The notes under the pieces were generated by a model. That model saw nothing but the letters and a program-made list of their open reading frames with translations, made no database searches and was not told the origin of the DNA. 64,000 nucleotides of DNA, taken from NCBI GenBank assembly GCA_024291935.2, contig CM044320.1, forward strand, positions 33,696,001 through 33,760,000, written 5' to 3'. Both the position numbers and the translations under genes were made by a program. Below, in pieces: positions 32,377 through 43,699 of this stretch (positions within the stretch are counted from its first letter, which is position 1; every line of letters starts with the position of its first letter). This stretch comes from Okapia johnstoni (Eukaryota; Chordata; Mammalia; Artiodactyla; Giraffidae).

Positions 32377-34162
32377 CATTTGATTTTTAACTCTAAACAT
32401 GAGAAAAGTCTTGAAGCATTTCATTTACAAAAGACTATATAGTCTTTGTATCCTTCGAATACTGTTTTTATCTTTCATTCCTATTAATGGTCTGCCAGTT
32501 TTTATAGATTTGCTCCTGACTTTAATAGGGCTTTGGGGAAATGTGATGTTTCCCTTCAGATTTGCAGAATTTTCTATAGACTGCTTTAGTCATCGACATG
32601 GCTTCAAACCCACTAGTTGCTATATTTTTGCCAAAGTCTTTTTAACCAAGAATACCACATGTATCTTGTTTTGGTTTTATTTTTATTTTATGCAGTTGTT
32701 TTGAGCTTGGGGAGTTTAATGTGTGGACATTTTCCTTGTGTCTGAGATTCATTTCTAATTGACTTAGAAGATTTGTGTAATTTGGAACATTTCCATTCCT
32801 CATATATTTCCTTCACTGAGGACAGGGCTTATCCACTTGAAGAAAATAGTGAGTACTTGAACATTTAAAGGAATAGTGCAATTTGTAATTGTGATCACAA
32901 TGAGTACTGTATTCAGTCTTTGTGGACTTGGGCAAGTACAGAACCACAATAGTTATGCTCAGTTGAGCACTTTGAGATAGATTTTAAGTGAGATGATTTC
33001 TTATTTAAAACTCAAAAAAAAAAAAAAAAAAAGGAAAAGCTGAGAAAGTTTCAACGTTGCTTACAGAAAAGGAAAGATCTTGGGCCCTAGAGCTTGGTGA
33101 TTAGCCTTTTCCTTAATACTCAAGAGTATTAAGATTTACTCTTAATAGAACCACCCAAGATTTTTATTACAGATAGAACAGGTTTCTGATCCTGAAAAGG
33201 TATTTAGCAACAGATTAGTCTTAGTGGAAGAAGCAGGTCCAGGCAGATTCAGTGTCTTGCATAATGTCACAATTAAGTTCATATGTCTTTTAATGTTTAA
33301 TGTGTGTAAACCAGTTTCTTTATACACATTTAGGAAAACAATAGTCTCACTAGTTAAATGATTAGTTAAGTGACCTAGGAACTAGTTGTTGGCTCTCTAA
33401 ATTATTAGGAAATTACAGTTACTATTGCTTGTAACCAAAGGTAATTACATAAATAACAAGTACATTTTTAAAACCATGAGGCAATGAGAAAGAATACAAG
33501 AACCAATTTTCCTGCTATAATTAAAAAAATTGAGAGCATTTTTAAAACCAGTAATCTAGAAGTGGCTCAAATTGAGTGCAAGAGTTAAAGGTAAAATACT
33601 GTATGTATATCTACATTTTTGAAGATAATAATACCCTAATATTATAATGGTTCCATAATACCTATGGTTTTAATAGCTCTTTCTAGTTTACCAAGTGTAT
33701 TCCCATATATTCTCTTTTGTGCCTTGCAAGTAAAAGTAAGATAGGCTAGGAAACTGATGGGGAAACCACTGGGGATCAACTCCTGTTTTCTGTGTCATGC
33801 TGTCCCTCTCCAGCAGATTTTCCTCAGAGCCTCTCACCAAACAAGGCAATCTTTTTATCTTACATATATATCCTTAGGCTGCAATAGATTAAACTTTCAG
33901 ACACATTAATGGGCAACATAGTAACAGGCAACAACCAAAATCATATGTTCCTTCACATGTGACATTTTCAGAGGCCATGTGGGCAAGGATGTACTGACCT
34001 GTTGCCTTGAGCCAGTGCAATGTTCCAGCAATGTCAGGTTCAGCACCACCCCTGGTTCTGGCATTTGAGAACTTGGGAGACATTCAAGTGTAGAATAAGC
34101 CAAAGCCAAAGAAATCCTGCAAGATGGGGATATTGGTTTGTAGCAGCCTGTGCATGATAGTT

Positions 34163-34379
34163 GGGGCTTCCCAGGTGGCTCATTGGTAAAGAATCTGCCT
34201 GCCAATACAGAAGACACAAGAGACTTGGATTTGATCCCTGGGTGAGGAAGATTCCCTGGAGGAGGAAACGGCAACCCACTCCAGTATTCTTGCCTGGAGA
34301 ATCTCCATGGACAGAGGAGCCTGGTGGGCTACAGTCCGAGTGGACACTACTGAGCACACACACGCACACATGCACGCAA
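34163..34379 (+). mobile_element. Bov-tA SINE in the 3'UTR
   Basis: GGGCTTCCCAGGTGGCTCATT head to GGACACTACTGAGCACAC and a CA/CG tail. GCATGATAGTT (34152-34162) and GCATGATAATT (34380-34390) are the target duplication. A short deletion removes part of the GGGTCGCAAAGAGTCGG block. Confidence 0.88.
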
Positions 34380-35059
34380 GCATGATAATTAAGTCTGAAG
34401 AAGCGTGACAGATACATCTGTTCTCTAAGTCAGATAGAGAGGTCTGCCTACAGAGGTAACATTTCAGGAGTCTGGACCACTGCAGATTGTGCTAGACCTC
34501 CAGAGTCAGCCTAAGCCAGTTGTAGCAGGATAGGTCACTGTGACCGCTTGACCTCCCAAGAAGGTGGGGGCAACCCTCATGATCCAGGGATCTGAGAGGC
34601 AGACTTTCTCGAAGCTGGTCATTCCTGCTTGCACAGTAGCAATTCTCTCTCTTTGTAAGAGGAGAGGTTATTCCATAGATTCATGGGTGGATAGTAATTG
34701 AATTGCTTTGAATTGAATGCTTTGATCCTTTAGTAACCCACTCTGATGTTTATCTTCTTGCCCCAGACCCAGAATTCAGTCCAAGCATTGTATGATACTG
34801 TAGCTCTCAGTTCACTGCATTCTTCAAAATGCATTCTATTTACATTTGATTGCTGTTAGGAGTGACATATTTTTTATGCTTTACATTATACTGTTTTTTT
34901 TACTCGAATCGATTAATTTCTTACATGTTGGTGAAAATATCTACCAATTTAATCAAATATCCTAAAAAGAATACTCTTTTATTTATTTATTTTTTTAGTT
35001 CTAAGAATTACCTACATGGGAGGCATGCTTGGATTGGGAGAGCCTGCTAAACTAAATTT

Positions 35060-35150
35060 CTCTGTGTGACCCCAAGAAAGCCATTTTAACTCTCTGTACC
35101 TCAGTTTCCTTATTTGTAAAAAGAGATTTGATCTCTCCATTTACTTCCTA
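35060..35150 (+). repeat. MIR fragment
   Basis: CTGTGTGACCCCAAGAAAGC and CTGTACCTCAGTTTCCTTAT match the MIR core. Confidence 0.6.
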
Positions 35151-35194
35151 TGGAGTAATGATTCTCACCCATAGGACTCGAACCCATAGTCAGA

Positions 35195-35515
35195 TGCTAG
35201 AAATATTCAGTTCAGTATGATAGCCACTGGCCACATGTGGCTACTGAAAACTGGAAACGTGACTCGTACATATTGAAATGTGCTGTGAATATAAAATGTA
35301 TACCAGATTTCAAAGACTAAGTATGAAAAAAAGGAATATAAAATATCACATAACAATTTTATATTGATTACGTATTCAAATAATATTTGGATATACCAAA
35401 TTAAACATTAAAATTAATTTTCTTTTCTTTTCTAATGTGACTACTAGAAAGTTTTAAATTACACATGTTATACACATTATATTTTCATTCTTCAGCCCTG
35501 CTCTTGGACATTTTA
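35195..35515. mobile_element. hAT-like MITE, family uncertain
   Basis: GATAGCCACTGGCCACATGT, AATGTGCTGTGAATATAAAA, ATTTCAAAGACTAAGTATG and AATGTGACTACTAGAAAG follow, in order, a common eutherian non-autonomous DNA transposon consensus. I recognise the sequence but cannot name the family securely. It lies within the proposed 3'UTR. Confidence 0.5.
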
Positions 35516-36548
35516 TTAAGTGGATATTATTTAAATAGACCAAAATTTATACTATTAAATATGGTGTTTACTTCTAACTGGTATAAAGAACATTTATTGA
35601 TCCTCGGTTCAATGTAAATAACTGTGAACCTTTATCAATGTATCAGATTTAAAACTTTTTGAAATTAGTAAACTTGGAAGTATTAGACATTCATTAACCT
35701 GAAATCAAATAAAACTTGAAGTATATATTGACACACTGTAGTAGTCACTAAATTTGGAAATCACTGATAAACACAAAGACAAACAGGAAGATACAGAACA
35801 GACTTTCGGTAACTAAACAGAAATAAAGGGACGTATGTAATTACAGTGTCACAATGGGAAAAGGCTGTGTTCATTGGTTGTCATAATGAGAAATCTCTGT
35901 AGAGTCTAGGGCACAAGTATATAAAATAGCCACTCTCTAGGTATCAGCCTATGTTTAATGGGTCCAGTTTCAGATCCTGTTCTAAAGAGGAATCTGTCAC
36001 TCAGGTAGGTCATTGCTGGGCCCTCGAATTAGAGACTCAGGTTTGCCGAACATAACATTGTGGGCACGAGCAGGGCTGACATCTCATTGGTAGAATTATC
36101 AGAAGCCATAAAGAAAACCTGCTGGGTGGCCACTAGGTGTCACTTTCTCATCCCTATAGGGCTTTGTTTTCATTAATTTTTCTAAGTTCCACGGGGCCTA
36201 GGAGAGGCATTTAGGACTTTTGTGCCTAGAATAAGTCTGCCTCTGTTTAATAAGAAATGCTTTTTTAAGAGAAATCTGGGAAGATCCTTTCCACATAAAA
36301 CAAGAATTTTTGTTTAGGATCATTCCAGATGTGACTCCAATAAAAGCTGACTTTAGAAAGAAAACTCAGCCAACTGGGGACATGCTTTCTGAATTCATTT
36401 CGGAGTATTTGGTGTGTGTGTGTCACTGCTCATACAATCTTGAGTTTAGCTCTGTCTTTTATACAACTTTTAAGGTCTTTTCTGTTTCACTTGCTCTTGT
36501 CTGTATGTTGGTATTTTTAAAATTTTGTGGTAAATAATGAAGAGTGAA

Positions 36549-36554
36549 ATTAAA
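36549..36554 (+). promoter_or_regulatory. candidate poly(A) signal ATTAAA
   Basis: ATTAAA, followed within 30 bases by GT-rich TAGTTTGGGGTTTTTA. It is the last good candidate before dense repeats resume. Confidence 0.4.
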
Positions 36555-36685
36555 CTATATTTTGTAGTAACTACTAGTTTGGGGTTTTTATTTAACATAT
36601 TAAACTTCCTCCAAAAAAGTATGCCCTTAATTACTTTCTAAACTGGAAAGAGTGGGTAGAAGATCCAGTGTTCTAAAACCACTGG

Positions 36686-36885
36686 AGGGTACTTCCATGG
36701 TGGTCCAGTGGCTAGGATTCCACACTCCCAATGCAGGGACCTGGGTTCAATCCTGGGTCAGGGAACTAGAATCCACATGCCGCAGCTAAGAGTTCACATG
36801 CTGCACTCAAGATCCCATTTGCTGCAACGGAGCTAGAAGATCCTCCATGCTACAACTAAGACCTGGCTCAGCCAAATAAATAAAT
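36686..36885 (+). mobile_element. tRNA-Glu-derived SINE
   Basis: Head ACTTCCATGGTGGTCCAGTG, GACCTGGGTTCAATCCTGGG, a body of CATGCTGCA/CAACTAAGA units and an (AAAT)n tail. Perfect 11-bp duplication AAAACCACTGG at 36675-36685 and 36886-36896. Confidence 0.88.
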
Positions 36886-36896
36886 AAAACCACTGG

Positions 36897-37596
36897 GAAG
36901 GGAGATACATATTACTTTACACATTTTAGGGTGTGTTCATCAGGGTGTGCTAACTGCTATAGCAGCTCTAAAATATCAGAGGCTTCTCCTGGTAAAGGAT
37001 TCCTTCTGCTTATATCACATCTGATGTCATCAACACTGTTGGTCTCTCTGACTCTGCCTGTCCCTCTTCTCTGCCTCTCCCTATTTCCATCTCTCAGCTC
37101 TGTTTTTCTCTAAGTGAGTTTTATTCTCTAATGGACCTTCTTTCCCATACTGATGCTCAAAACCTTCAAGCACATATTGCCCTTGTACCTGGCAATTAAC
37201 AATCAAAAGACAGCTTCTCTGTTTCCTAGTAACTCACAGAAAAATGTCCATTGATCAGGCCTCTGTTTCAGCTTGGTTCACATGGACTCTCTTCTGTGGT
37301 CAATAGGCTGGAATGAATATACAGATGACCAGGCTTTGGTCCCATGACCAAATCTAAGTTAAAAGGCATCCTTGAAGGGGAAATCATGTCAAAAATAGCC
37401 AACTGCCTGACTTAACTGCCTGGGTCCAGAGGAAGGAATGGGGATGTAGGCAGAAGGAACAAGGGAAAACCCATAATTCTTGAGAGTTGATGATTTCCTA
37501 GAATTGTGAGTTTAGGTTATGTGAGCCTCAAGTATTTTCAGAGTGTTTGGTTTTGGTGGTTTGTTTTTTTCTTTTTTTTGAGGGTGGGGATAGCGT
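36897..37596. other. intergenic, unassigned
   Basis: GGGTGTGTTCATCAGGGTGT, pyrimidine-rich 37030-37110 and CTTGAAGGGGAAATCATGTC may belong to an old LTR or DNA element, but no firm match was made. No supported exon. Confidence 0.35.
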
Positions 37597-37790
37597 GTGT
37601 GCCTACTCAGTCACTCAGGAGTGTCCAACTCTGCAATCCTATGGCCTGTAGCCCACTAGGCTCCTATGTCCATGGGATTTTCCAAGCAAACACACTGGAG
37701 TGGGTTGCCATTTCCTACTCCAGGGGATCTTGTTGATTAAGGGATCAAACCTGCTTCTTTAGTAGCAAGTTATATCATATGCTTCTAAGC
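37597..37790 (-). mobile_element. Bov-tA SINE
   Basis: Inverted: CTACTCAGTCACTCAGGAGT, GTGGGTTGCCATTTCCTACT, then a decayed tRNA head (GATCAAACCTGCTTCTTTAG). Confidence 0.8.
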
Positions 37791-37896
37791 CTTGGCTACC
37801 TCTTTTGTTTAATACCCAGCCACTAGTCAATTTGGAGGGCTCTGACCATAGCTTCAGACAAAACTAGTGGAGGTAATGGGATTTCAGTTGAGTTGT

Positions 37897-38652
37897 TTTA
37901 AATCCTAAAAGATGATGCTGTGAAAGTGTTGCACTCAATATGCCAACAGATTTGGAAAACACAGCAGTGGCCACAGGACTGGAAAAGGTCAGTTTTCATT
38001 CCAATCCCAAAGAAAGGCAATGCCAAAGAATGCTCAAACTACCACACAATTGCACTCATCTCATACGCTAGCAAAGTAATGCAAAAATTCTCCAAGCAAG
38101 GCTTCAACAGTATGTGAACTGTGAACTTCCAGATGTTCAAGCTGGACTTAGAAAAAGCAGAGGAACCAGAGATCAAATTGCCAATGTCTGTTGGAGCACC
38201 GAAAAAGTGAGAGAGTTCCAGAAAAACATGTATTTCTGCTTTATTGACTTTGCCAAAGCCTTTGACTGTGTGGATCACAAACAACTGTGGAAAATTCTTA
38301 AAGAGATGGGAATATCAGACCACCTGACATGCCTCTTGAGAAATCTGTATGCAGGTCAAGAAGCAACAGTTAGAAATGGGCATGGAACAACAGATGGTTC
38401 CAAATCGGGAAAGGAGTATGTCAAGGCTGTATATTGTCACCCTGCTTATTTAACTTATATGCAGAGTACATCATGAGAAATGCTGGACTGGATAAAGCAC
38501 AAGCTGGAATCAAGATTGCTGGGAGAAATATCAATAACCTCAGATATGCAGATGATACCACCCTTATGGCAGAAAGTGAAGAAGAACTAAAGAGCCCCTT
38601 GAAGAAAGTAAAAGAGGAAAGTGAAAAAGTTGGCTTAAAACTCAACATTCAG
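37897..38652 (+). mobile_element. BovB LINE, part before retrocopy
   Basis: Sense BovB from the RT region (KVLHSICQQIWKTQQWPQDW) through motif A (CFIDFAKAFDCVDH) to motif C RYADDTTLMAESEEE, with a frameshift near 38110. It is cut at 38652 by an insertion and continues at 39074 in the same phase of the consensus. Confidence 0.9.
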
Positions 38653-39073
38653 CCACAGCCTGCTGCTTAGTTGAGTTACCAGACATCCTCCACTTCCGAA
38701 GCAGCGAACGTCGAATCTCAGGGATGGTCCTCAACTGGATCCAAGTGTAATGAACCCTGTTTGAATAATGAGGGAGGGGGAGAGTGATCCATCCACAATC
38801 CGGAAGCAGATTTGCAGAGGTTTCCTGCACTGTTGTTTGACACTGCCCTGTTGATGCCCTTTCTTCCTGTTTCCTGCATTTTCTCTGTCTGCTATCTAAC
38901 CCTGTGCCTTGCCTGGGATAAGTACAATGATGAGGTTACTGGTTTGGATTGTAAGTAGAGGAATTTATTCATTGGTTTAGAGGTTAACTGCTGCTTTGTC
39001 ACTTTCTCAATCAAATTGGCCACTTATTTAAGAAATAAAAAGCTGGTAGAACTGCAAAATACAAAACAAAACA
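38653..39073 (+). pseudogene. processed retrocopy of an unidentified transcript
   Basis: 421 bp unrelated to any repeat here, flanked by AAAACTCAACATTCAG (38637-38652) and AAAACTCAACACTCAG (39074-39089), cut at TT|AAAA. It ends with AATAAA at 39034, a 15-20 base spacer and an A-rich tail (ACAAAACAAAACAAA). An open frame from the left edge reads ELPDILHFRSSERRISGM then VLNWIQV and stops at 38750; if real it is the C-terminus of the source protein, followed by 3'UTR. I do not recognise the source gene. Confidence 0.75.
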
Positions 39074-39760
39074 AAAACTCAACACTCAGAAAACAAAGAT
39101 TGTGGAATCTTGTCCCATCACTTCATGCCAAATAGATGGGAAAGCAATGGAGACAGTGACAGACTTTATTTTTGCGGGGCTCCAAAATCACTGCAGATGG
39201 TGATTGCAGCCATGAAATTAAAAGACGCATGCTCCTTGGAAGAAAAGATATGACCAACCTAGACAGCATATTAAAAAGCAGTGACGTTACTTTGTCAACA
39301 AAGGTCCATCTAGTCAAGGCTTTTTCAGTAGTCATGTATGGATGTGAGAGTTGGACTATAAAGAAAGCTGAGCACTGAAGAACTGATGCTTTTGAACTGT
39401 GGTGTTGGAGAAGACTCTTGAGAGTCCCTTGGACAGCAAGAAGAGCCAACCCATCAATCCTAAAGGAAATCAGTCCAGAATATTCATTGGAAGGACAGAT
39501 GTTGAAGCTAAAACTGTAATAATTTGGCCACCTGATGCAAAGAAATGACTCATTTGAAAAGACCCTGATGCTGGGAAAGATTGAAGGCAGGAGAAGGGGA
39601 TTACAGAGGATAAGATGGTTGGGTGGCATCATCGACTTAATGGACATGAGCTTGAGTAAACTCCGGGAGTTGGTGATGGACAGGGAAGCCTGGCGTGTTG
39701 CAGTCCATGGGGTCACAAAGAGTCAGACATAACTGAGCAACTGAACTGAACTGACCATAG
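39074..39760 (+). mobile_element. BovB LINE, part after retrocopy
   Basis: Continues BovB: AAATCACTGCAGATGGTGAT, the KKAEH..DAFELWCW region, and a 65-codon stretch ([17 protein letters not shown]) to the 3' end ACTGAGCAACTGAACTGAAC. Confidence 0.9.
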
Positions 39761-39888
39761 CTTAAGTAAGTGTGTGTTGAGACAGACCAGAAAAAGTTGT
39801 TAAATCCTTGTCCACCTATGTGTTTCTGGCATTGAAATGACACTTAGGCAGTCCTAGCACTTGGCTGACTGCTAGGCAATCTTTCCCA

Positions 39889-40089
39889 CATGGCTTTCCT
39901 GGTGGCTCAGCTGGTAAAGAAACTTCCTTCAACGTGGGGGACCTGGGTTCAATCCCTGGGTCGGGAAGATCCCCTGGAGGAGGACATGGCAATCAACTCC
40001 AGTATTCTTGCCTGGAGAATTCCATGGACAGAGGAGCCTGGCGGGCTACAGTCCATGAGATCACAGAGTCAGACACGACTGAGTGACTA

Positions 40090-40092
<3 letters not shown>
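39889..40092 (+). mobile_element. Bov-tA SINE
   Basis: GGCTTTCCTGGTGGCTCAGC head, GGGTCGGGAAGATCCCCTGG, end CAGACACGACTGAGTGACTA. A CA microsatellite starts directly at its 3' end. Confidence 0.9.

Positions 40093-40161
<69 letters not shown>
40093..40161. repeat. (CA)n microsatellite, about 33 units
   Basis: Nearly pure CA from the 3' end of the Bov-tA SINE (ATACACACA...) to CCTATCCAGG. Such pairing of Bov-tA tails and CA repeats is common in ruminants. Confidence 0.97.
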
Positions 40162-40164
<3 letters not shown>

Positions 40165-40585
40165 TCCAGGGAGAAATCTGTTGCATGTTATCTTGGGTGT
40201 AAATACATCAAAATAATTTTTGTGATAAAGTATTTTTTAAAAAACATTAATAAGAAGCCTAGATTATGTAAACTTATAAATTAAGTGAACTCTTGGAAAT
40301 CTCATTTAATACAGTAACCCAAAAAACTTCCTATCAGAACTGACATCTAGACCAATAGCATACAATTACTTGATTGTTCAGTTATTTGTGGGAATCCATA
40401 GTATTCTATTTAACAAAAATCAAGAAAGACATAGTTACAGTGCCTGAAATATCTTCTTGGGGAGGCAAGAAGATGGATGGATACATATCAGATTATATGT
40501 AAGATAAGAAAATTCATAATATTTACAATAGAAAAAATGCTATTCTGTTTCTTTATAATAACATTAGTAGCATGTTTTGTTTTTG

Positions 40586-41843
40586 TTAGATTGGTGCAAA
40601 AGGAATTGCAGTTTTGCATTGTTGAACTTTGCCATATGATATTGGAATATATTCTTAAGTAAATCTGGTTATGTTATACATCATTTCAATGCACATTTCT
40701 CTATTTTTTTTTTGCTAATGACTTACTACTTGCTGTCTATATATATTTTATACTATAGAAGTGATGTTAGACAAAAAGCAAACTCAAGAGATTTTTTCAT
40801 TCGAGTTCAAAATGGGTGGTAAAGCAGCAGAGACAACTCACAACATCAACAACACTTTTGGCCCAGGAACTGCTAACCAACATACAGTGCAGTGGTGCTT
40901 CAAGAAATTTTACAAAGGAGATGAGAGTCTTGAAGATGAGCATGGTGGCCGGCCATCAGAAGCTGACAATGACCAATTGAGAGCCATCACTGAAGCTTAT
41001 CCTCTTACAACTACACGAGAAGTTGCTAAAGAGCTCAACATCGACCACTCTACAGTCATTCAACGTTTGAAGCAAGTCGGAAAGGTGAAAGATCTCCATA
41101 AGTGGGTGCCTCACGAGTTGACTGAAAATAAAAAAAATCATTGTTTTAAAGAGTTGTCTTCTCTTATTCTGTACAACAACAAACCTTTTCTCAATTGAAT
41201 TGTGACATGCAATGAAAAGTGGATTGTATACAACAACCAGCGATGACCAGCTCAGAGGCTGGACCAAGAAGAAGCTCCTAAGCGTTTCCCAAAGCCAAAC
41301 TTGCACCACAAAAAGGTCATGGTCACTGTTTGGTGGTCTGCTGCCAGTCTGATCCACTACAGCTTTCTGAATCCAAACGAAACTATTACATCTGAGAAGT
41401 ATTCTCAGCAAATCAATGAGATGCACTGAAAACTGTAACACCTGCAGCTGGCACTGGTCAACAGAAAGGGCCCAATTCTTCTCCACAATGCCTGACCACA
41501 TGTCACACAGCCAACACTTCAAAAGTTGAATGAATTGGGCCTCATCCACCATATTCACCTGACCTCTCACCAACTGACTACCACTTCTTCAAGCATCTCA
41601 ACAACTTCTTGCATGGAAAACATTTCCACAACCAGCAGGAGACAGAAAATGTTTTGCAAGAGTTTGTCGAATCCCGAGGCATGGATTTTTACGCTACAGG
41701 AATAAACAAACTTATTTCTCATTGGCAAAAATGTGTTGATTGTGTAATGGTTCCTATTTTGACTAATAAAGATGTGTTTGAGCCTAGTTACAATGATTTA
41801 AAATTCACAGTCTGAAACCACAGTTACTCTTGTACCAACCAAT
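40586..41843 (+). mobile_element. mariner element, Hsmar1-like, inactive
   Basis: A full-length Tc1/mariner DNA transposon of about 1.26 kb. The left terminus TTAGATTGGTGCAAAAGGAA and the right terminus, which reads GGTTGGTACAAGAGTAACTG when reverse-complemented, are the diverged terminal inverted repeats of the Hsmar1 type. It carries one decayed transposase. There is no SET domain or extra exon, so it is not a SETMAR-like fusion. The host TA dinucleotide is not clearly preserved. Confidence 0.88.
40764..41763 (+). pseudogene. mariner transposase, dead (DD34D triad broken)
   Basis: The transposase bound the inverted repeats through two HTH motifs and cut DNA with a DDD triad. Start MLDKKQTQEIFSFEFKMGGK; HTH region KAAETTHNINNTFGPGTANQ and REVAKELNIDHSTVIQRLKQ; the linker WVPHELTENKK is clear. 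The first stop in the main frame is near 41198. The first catalytic Asp is Asn (TGC AAT GAA, near 41207), the second is removed by a 3-bp loss (ILLHNA, near 41480, with a CGA-to-TGA stop beside it), and the third remains in SPTDYHFFKH near 41575. Confidence 0.88.
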
Positions 41844-42488
41844 CAATTAGTTTTCTGATTATAAAAGAACTTTATATTCCATATTGAAAATTCAGAAATA
41901 CACAAAAGGGGGTCTGCAATCAAGGAGGTAGAGTACAGGGATGTGGAGCTCACCCCTTACCACAAATATATCAAAAGTACATCTACATACAGAACAGTTC
42001 TCACAGAATGCCAACTGATCACTGGGAGAAAGCCTCTGACACCAGAACAGATAAGAGATCTCCACGTAACTGAGTAGGATGAAAGGGAAAAAAAGGAAGT
42101 GGAATGGGACCTGCATCCCTGGGAGCGAGCTACAAAAGAGGAAAGGTTCCCACACACTGTGAAGTCCCCTCACCTGCAGGGAGACCAGCTGGGACAGAAA
42201 GGGACCTCAGAGGCTCGGTGGAGAGTGCAGCAACTGGTTTGCAGCAGGCAGAATGGAGGGAGATCTGCCCAGGAGGTCTGTGCCACTTCCCTGCATACCC
42301 CAGCTTGAGACACATGTCTGCTGGTACAGGCTGGGGCTGGTGCTGAAACTTGGGGTTTAGGAGACAGCCTCAGGGAGAGGACTGAGGTTGGCTGTGCAGA
42401 GACAGCCTGAAGGGGCTGGAATGTGGTACGGCTGCAACTAGGGGAATCACGTATACTTGGGGATGCCATAGCAGCCAAGCACCATTCC

Positions 42489-42702
42489 GAAAGTGAAAGT
42501 ATTAGTCACTCAGTCAAGTCCAATCTTTGTGACCCCATGGACAGTAGCCTGACAGGCTCCTCTGTCCATGGGATTTCCCAGGCAAGATTACTGGAGTAGG
42601 TTACCATTCCCTCTTCCAGGGGATCTTCCCAACCCAGGGGTTGCACCTAGGTCTCCTGCATTGCAGGCAGATTCTTTACCATCTGAGACACCAGAGAAGC
42701 CC
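42489..42702 (-). mobile_element. Bov-tA SINE in L1 5'UTR
   Basis: Inverted; GTGAAAGTATTAGTCACTC at the body end and CACCAGAGAAGCCCC at the head. CCATTCC at 42482-42488 and 42703-42709 flanks it. Confidence 0.87.
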
Positions 42703-43699
42703 CCATTCCTAATGAGAACACAAAGGAGGCAGGAATCACCACCACAGCCTCTTACCCCATGTACCTACTGCCACCTCTGAGGGATCCTGTGCCAGCCACC
42801 ACCTTGGCAGCTCTAGGAACAGATACCAGTGGGTTGACCACACACAGAAGTGGGGCTGAAATCATAGCTAAGCCCCAGGAGCTGCATGACTTAGGGCGCA
42901 GGGCTGAAATGTCTCCCTGTAACTGCGCAAACCATAGATTTATGGTCTCTGCTGCAAGCTTTGTAAACTCAGAGCCTGTGGGACATCCAAGTGGACATGG
43001 GTGCTTCTGCAGCTGGGATAGGTCTGGCCTTGGCAACTGTGAACTTTGTGGGCACATACACTGGGGGCTGGGCTGGGCCAAGGTCTGCACTTCCTCCTTA
43101 GCTCCCATGGGGTGTCTAGATGCATGACCATGGCAATCCTAGGACCTGACTTCATGGATCAGCTCTGGTGGAAACAATGCCTGAGGGATACCAAAGCTGA
43201 TGGTCATCATTCTCACAAATGAGGTGGGGCCAAGGGCAGTGCCCACAACAGAGTACTTTGTGAGCCTACACAATGGGTGGCAGGTGCCACAACAGAGCAC
43301 AGTCACTAGTGGCAGAGGAATACTCAGTGGCTCCTCTCCCACTGGGAGTGCTCCAATCCCACTTACCTGGAACCTCAGCTCAGAAGCACAGCTCAGAAAT
43401 GGATTTGGAGTCTTCAACTCTAACAGCTAGGGAGCAGACCCTACTTGTGACAGGGCTGTGACAACCACTGAGCAAAAAGGAGGACCAGTTGGTTGCTGGT
43501 CACCCAACACCAGTCACTCCCTCTTATCAAAGGGATAGTGGCCAGGACACACTGAGGAACGAGGTGGCAGGCATTCATCCTAAAACAGCCCTCATATCAA
43601 AAACATTAAACCCATGCAGGGTAAACTTGGATCCTCCCATATAAAAATAGCCCTCCAAGACTATAGTATATATTTCTCCTTAACTCACAGAGCAAGAGA

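Larger units (their letters stand above)
32377..36575 (+). other. BMAL2: probable BMAL2 3'UTR
   Basis: About 4.2 kb after the stop with few repeats compared with its surroundings: one Bov-tA (34163), a MIR scrap and a hAT-like MITE. AATAAA motifs occur at 35708, 35822 and 36339, and ATTAAA at 36549 is followed by a GT-rich stretch (TAGTTTGGGGTTTTTATTT). A long 3'UTR is what I expect for this gene, but the true end or ends cannot be read from DNA alone. Confidence 0.5.

Noticed and set aside
32399..32704. 101-codon hydrophobic frame just after the BMAL2 stop
   Set aside because: It lies in the proposed 3'UTR, has AT-rich codons typical of chance frames and no known family.
40093..40161. Regular repeat array reminiscent of a CRISPR
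   Set aside because: It is a dinucleotide CA microsatellite without spacers, in a vertebrate genome.
40764..41198. Mariner frame as a SETMAR-like domesticated gene
   Set aside because: No SET domain or upstream exon, premature stop, and two of three catalytic residues lost.
42099..43460. Cluster of GC-richer open frames up to 122 codons, suggestive of a gene
   Set aside because: They lie in the 5'UTR of the fossil L1 (41880-49580), occur on both strands in overlapping frames and show no family resemblance.
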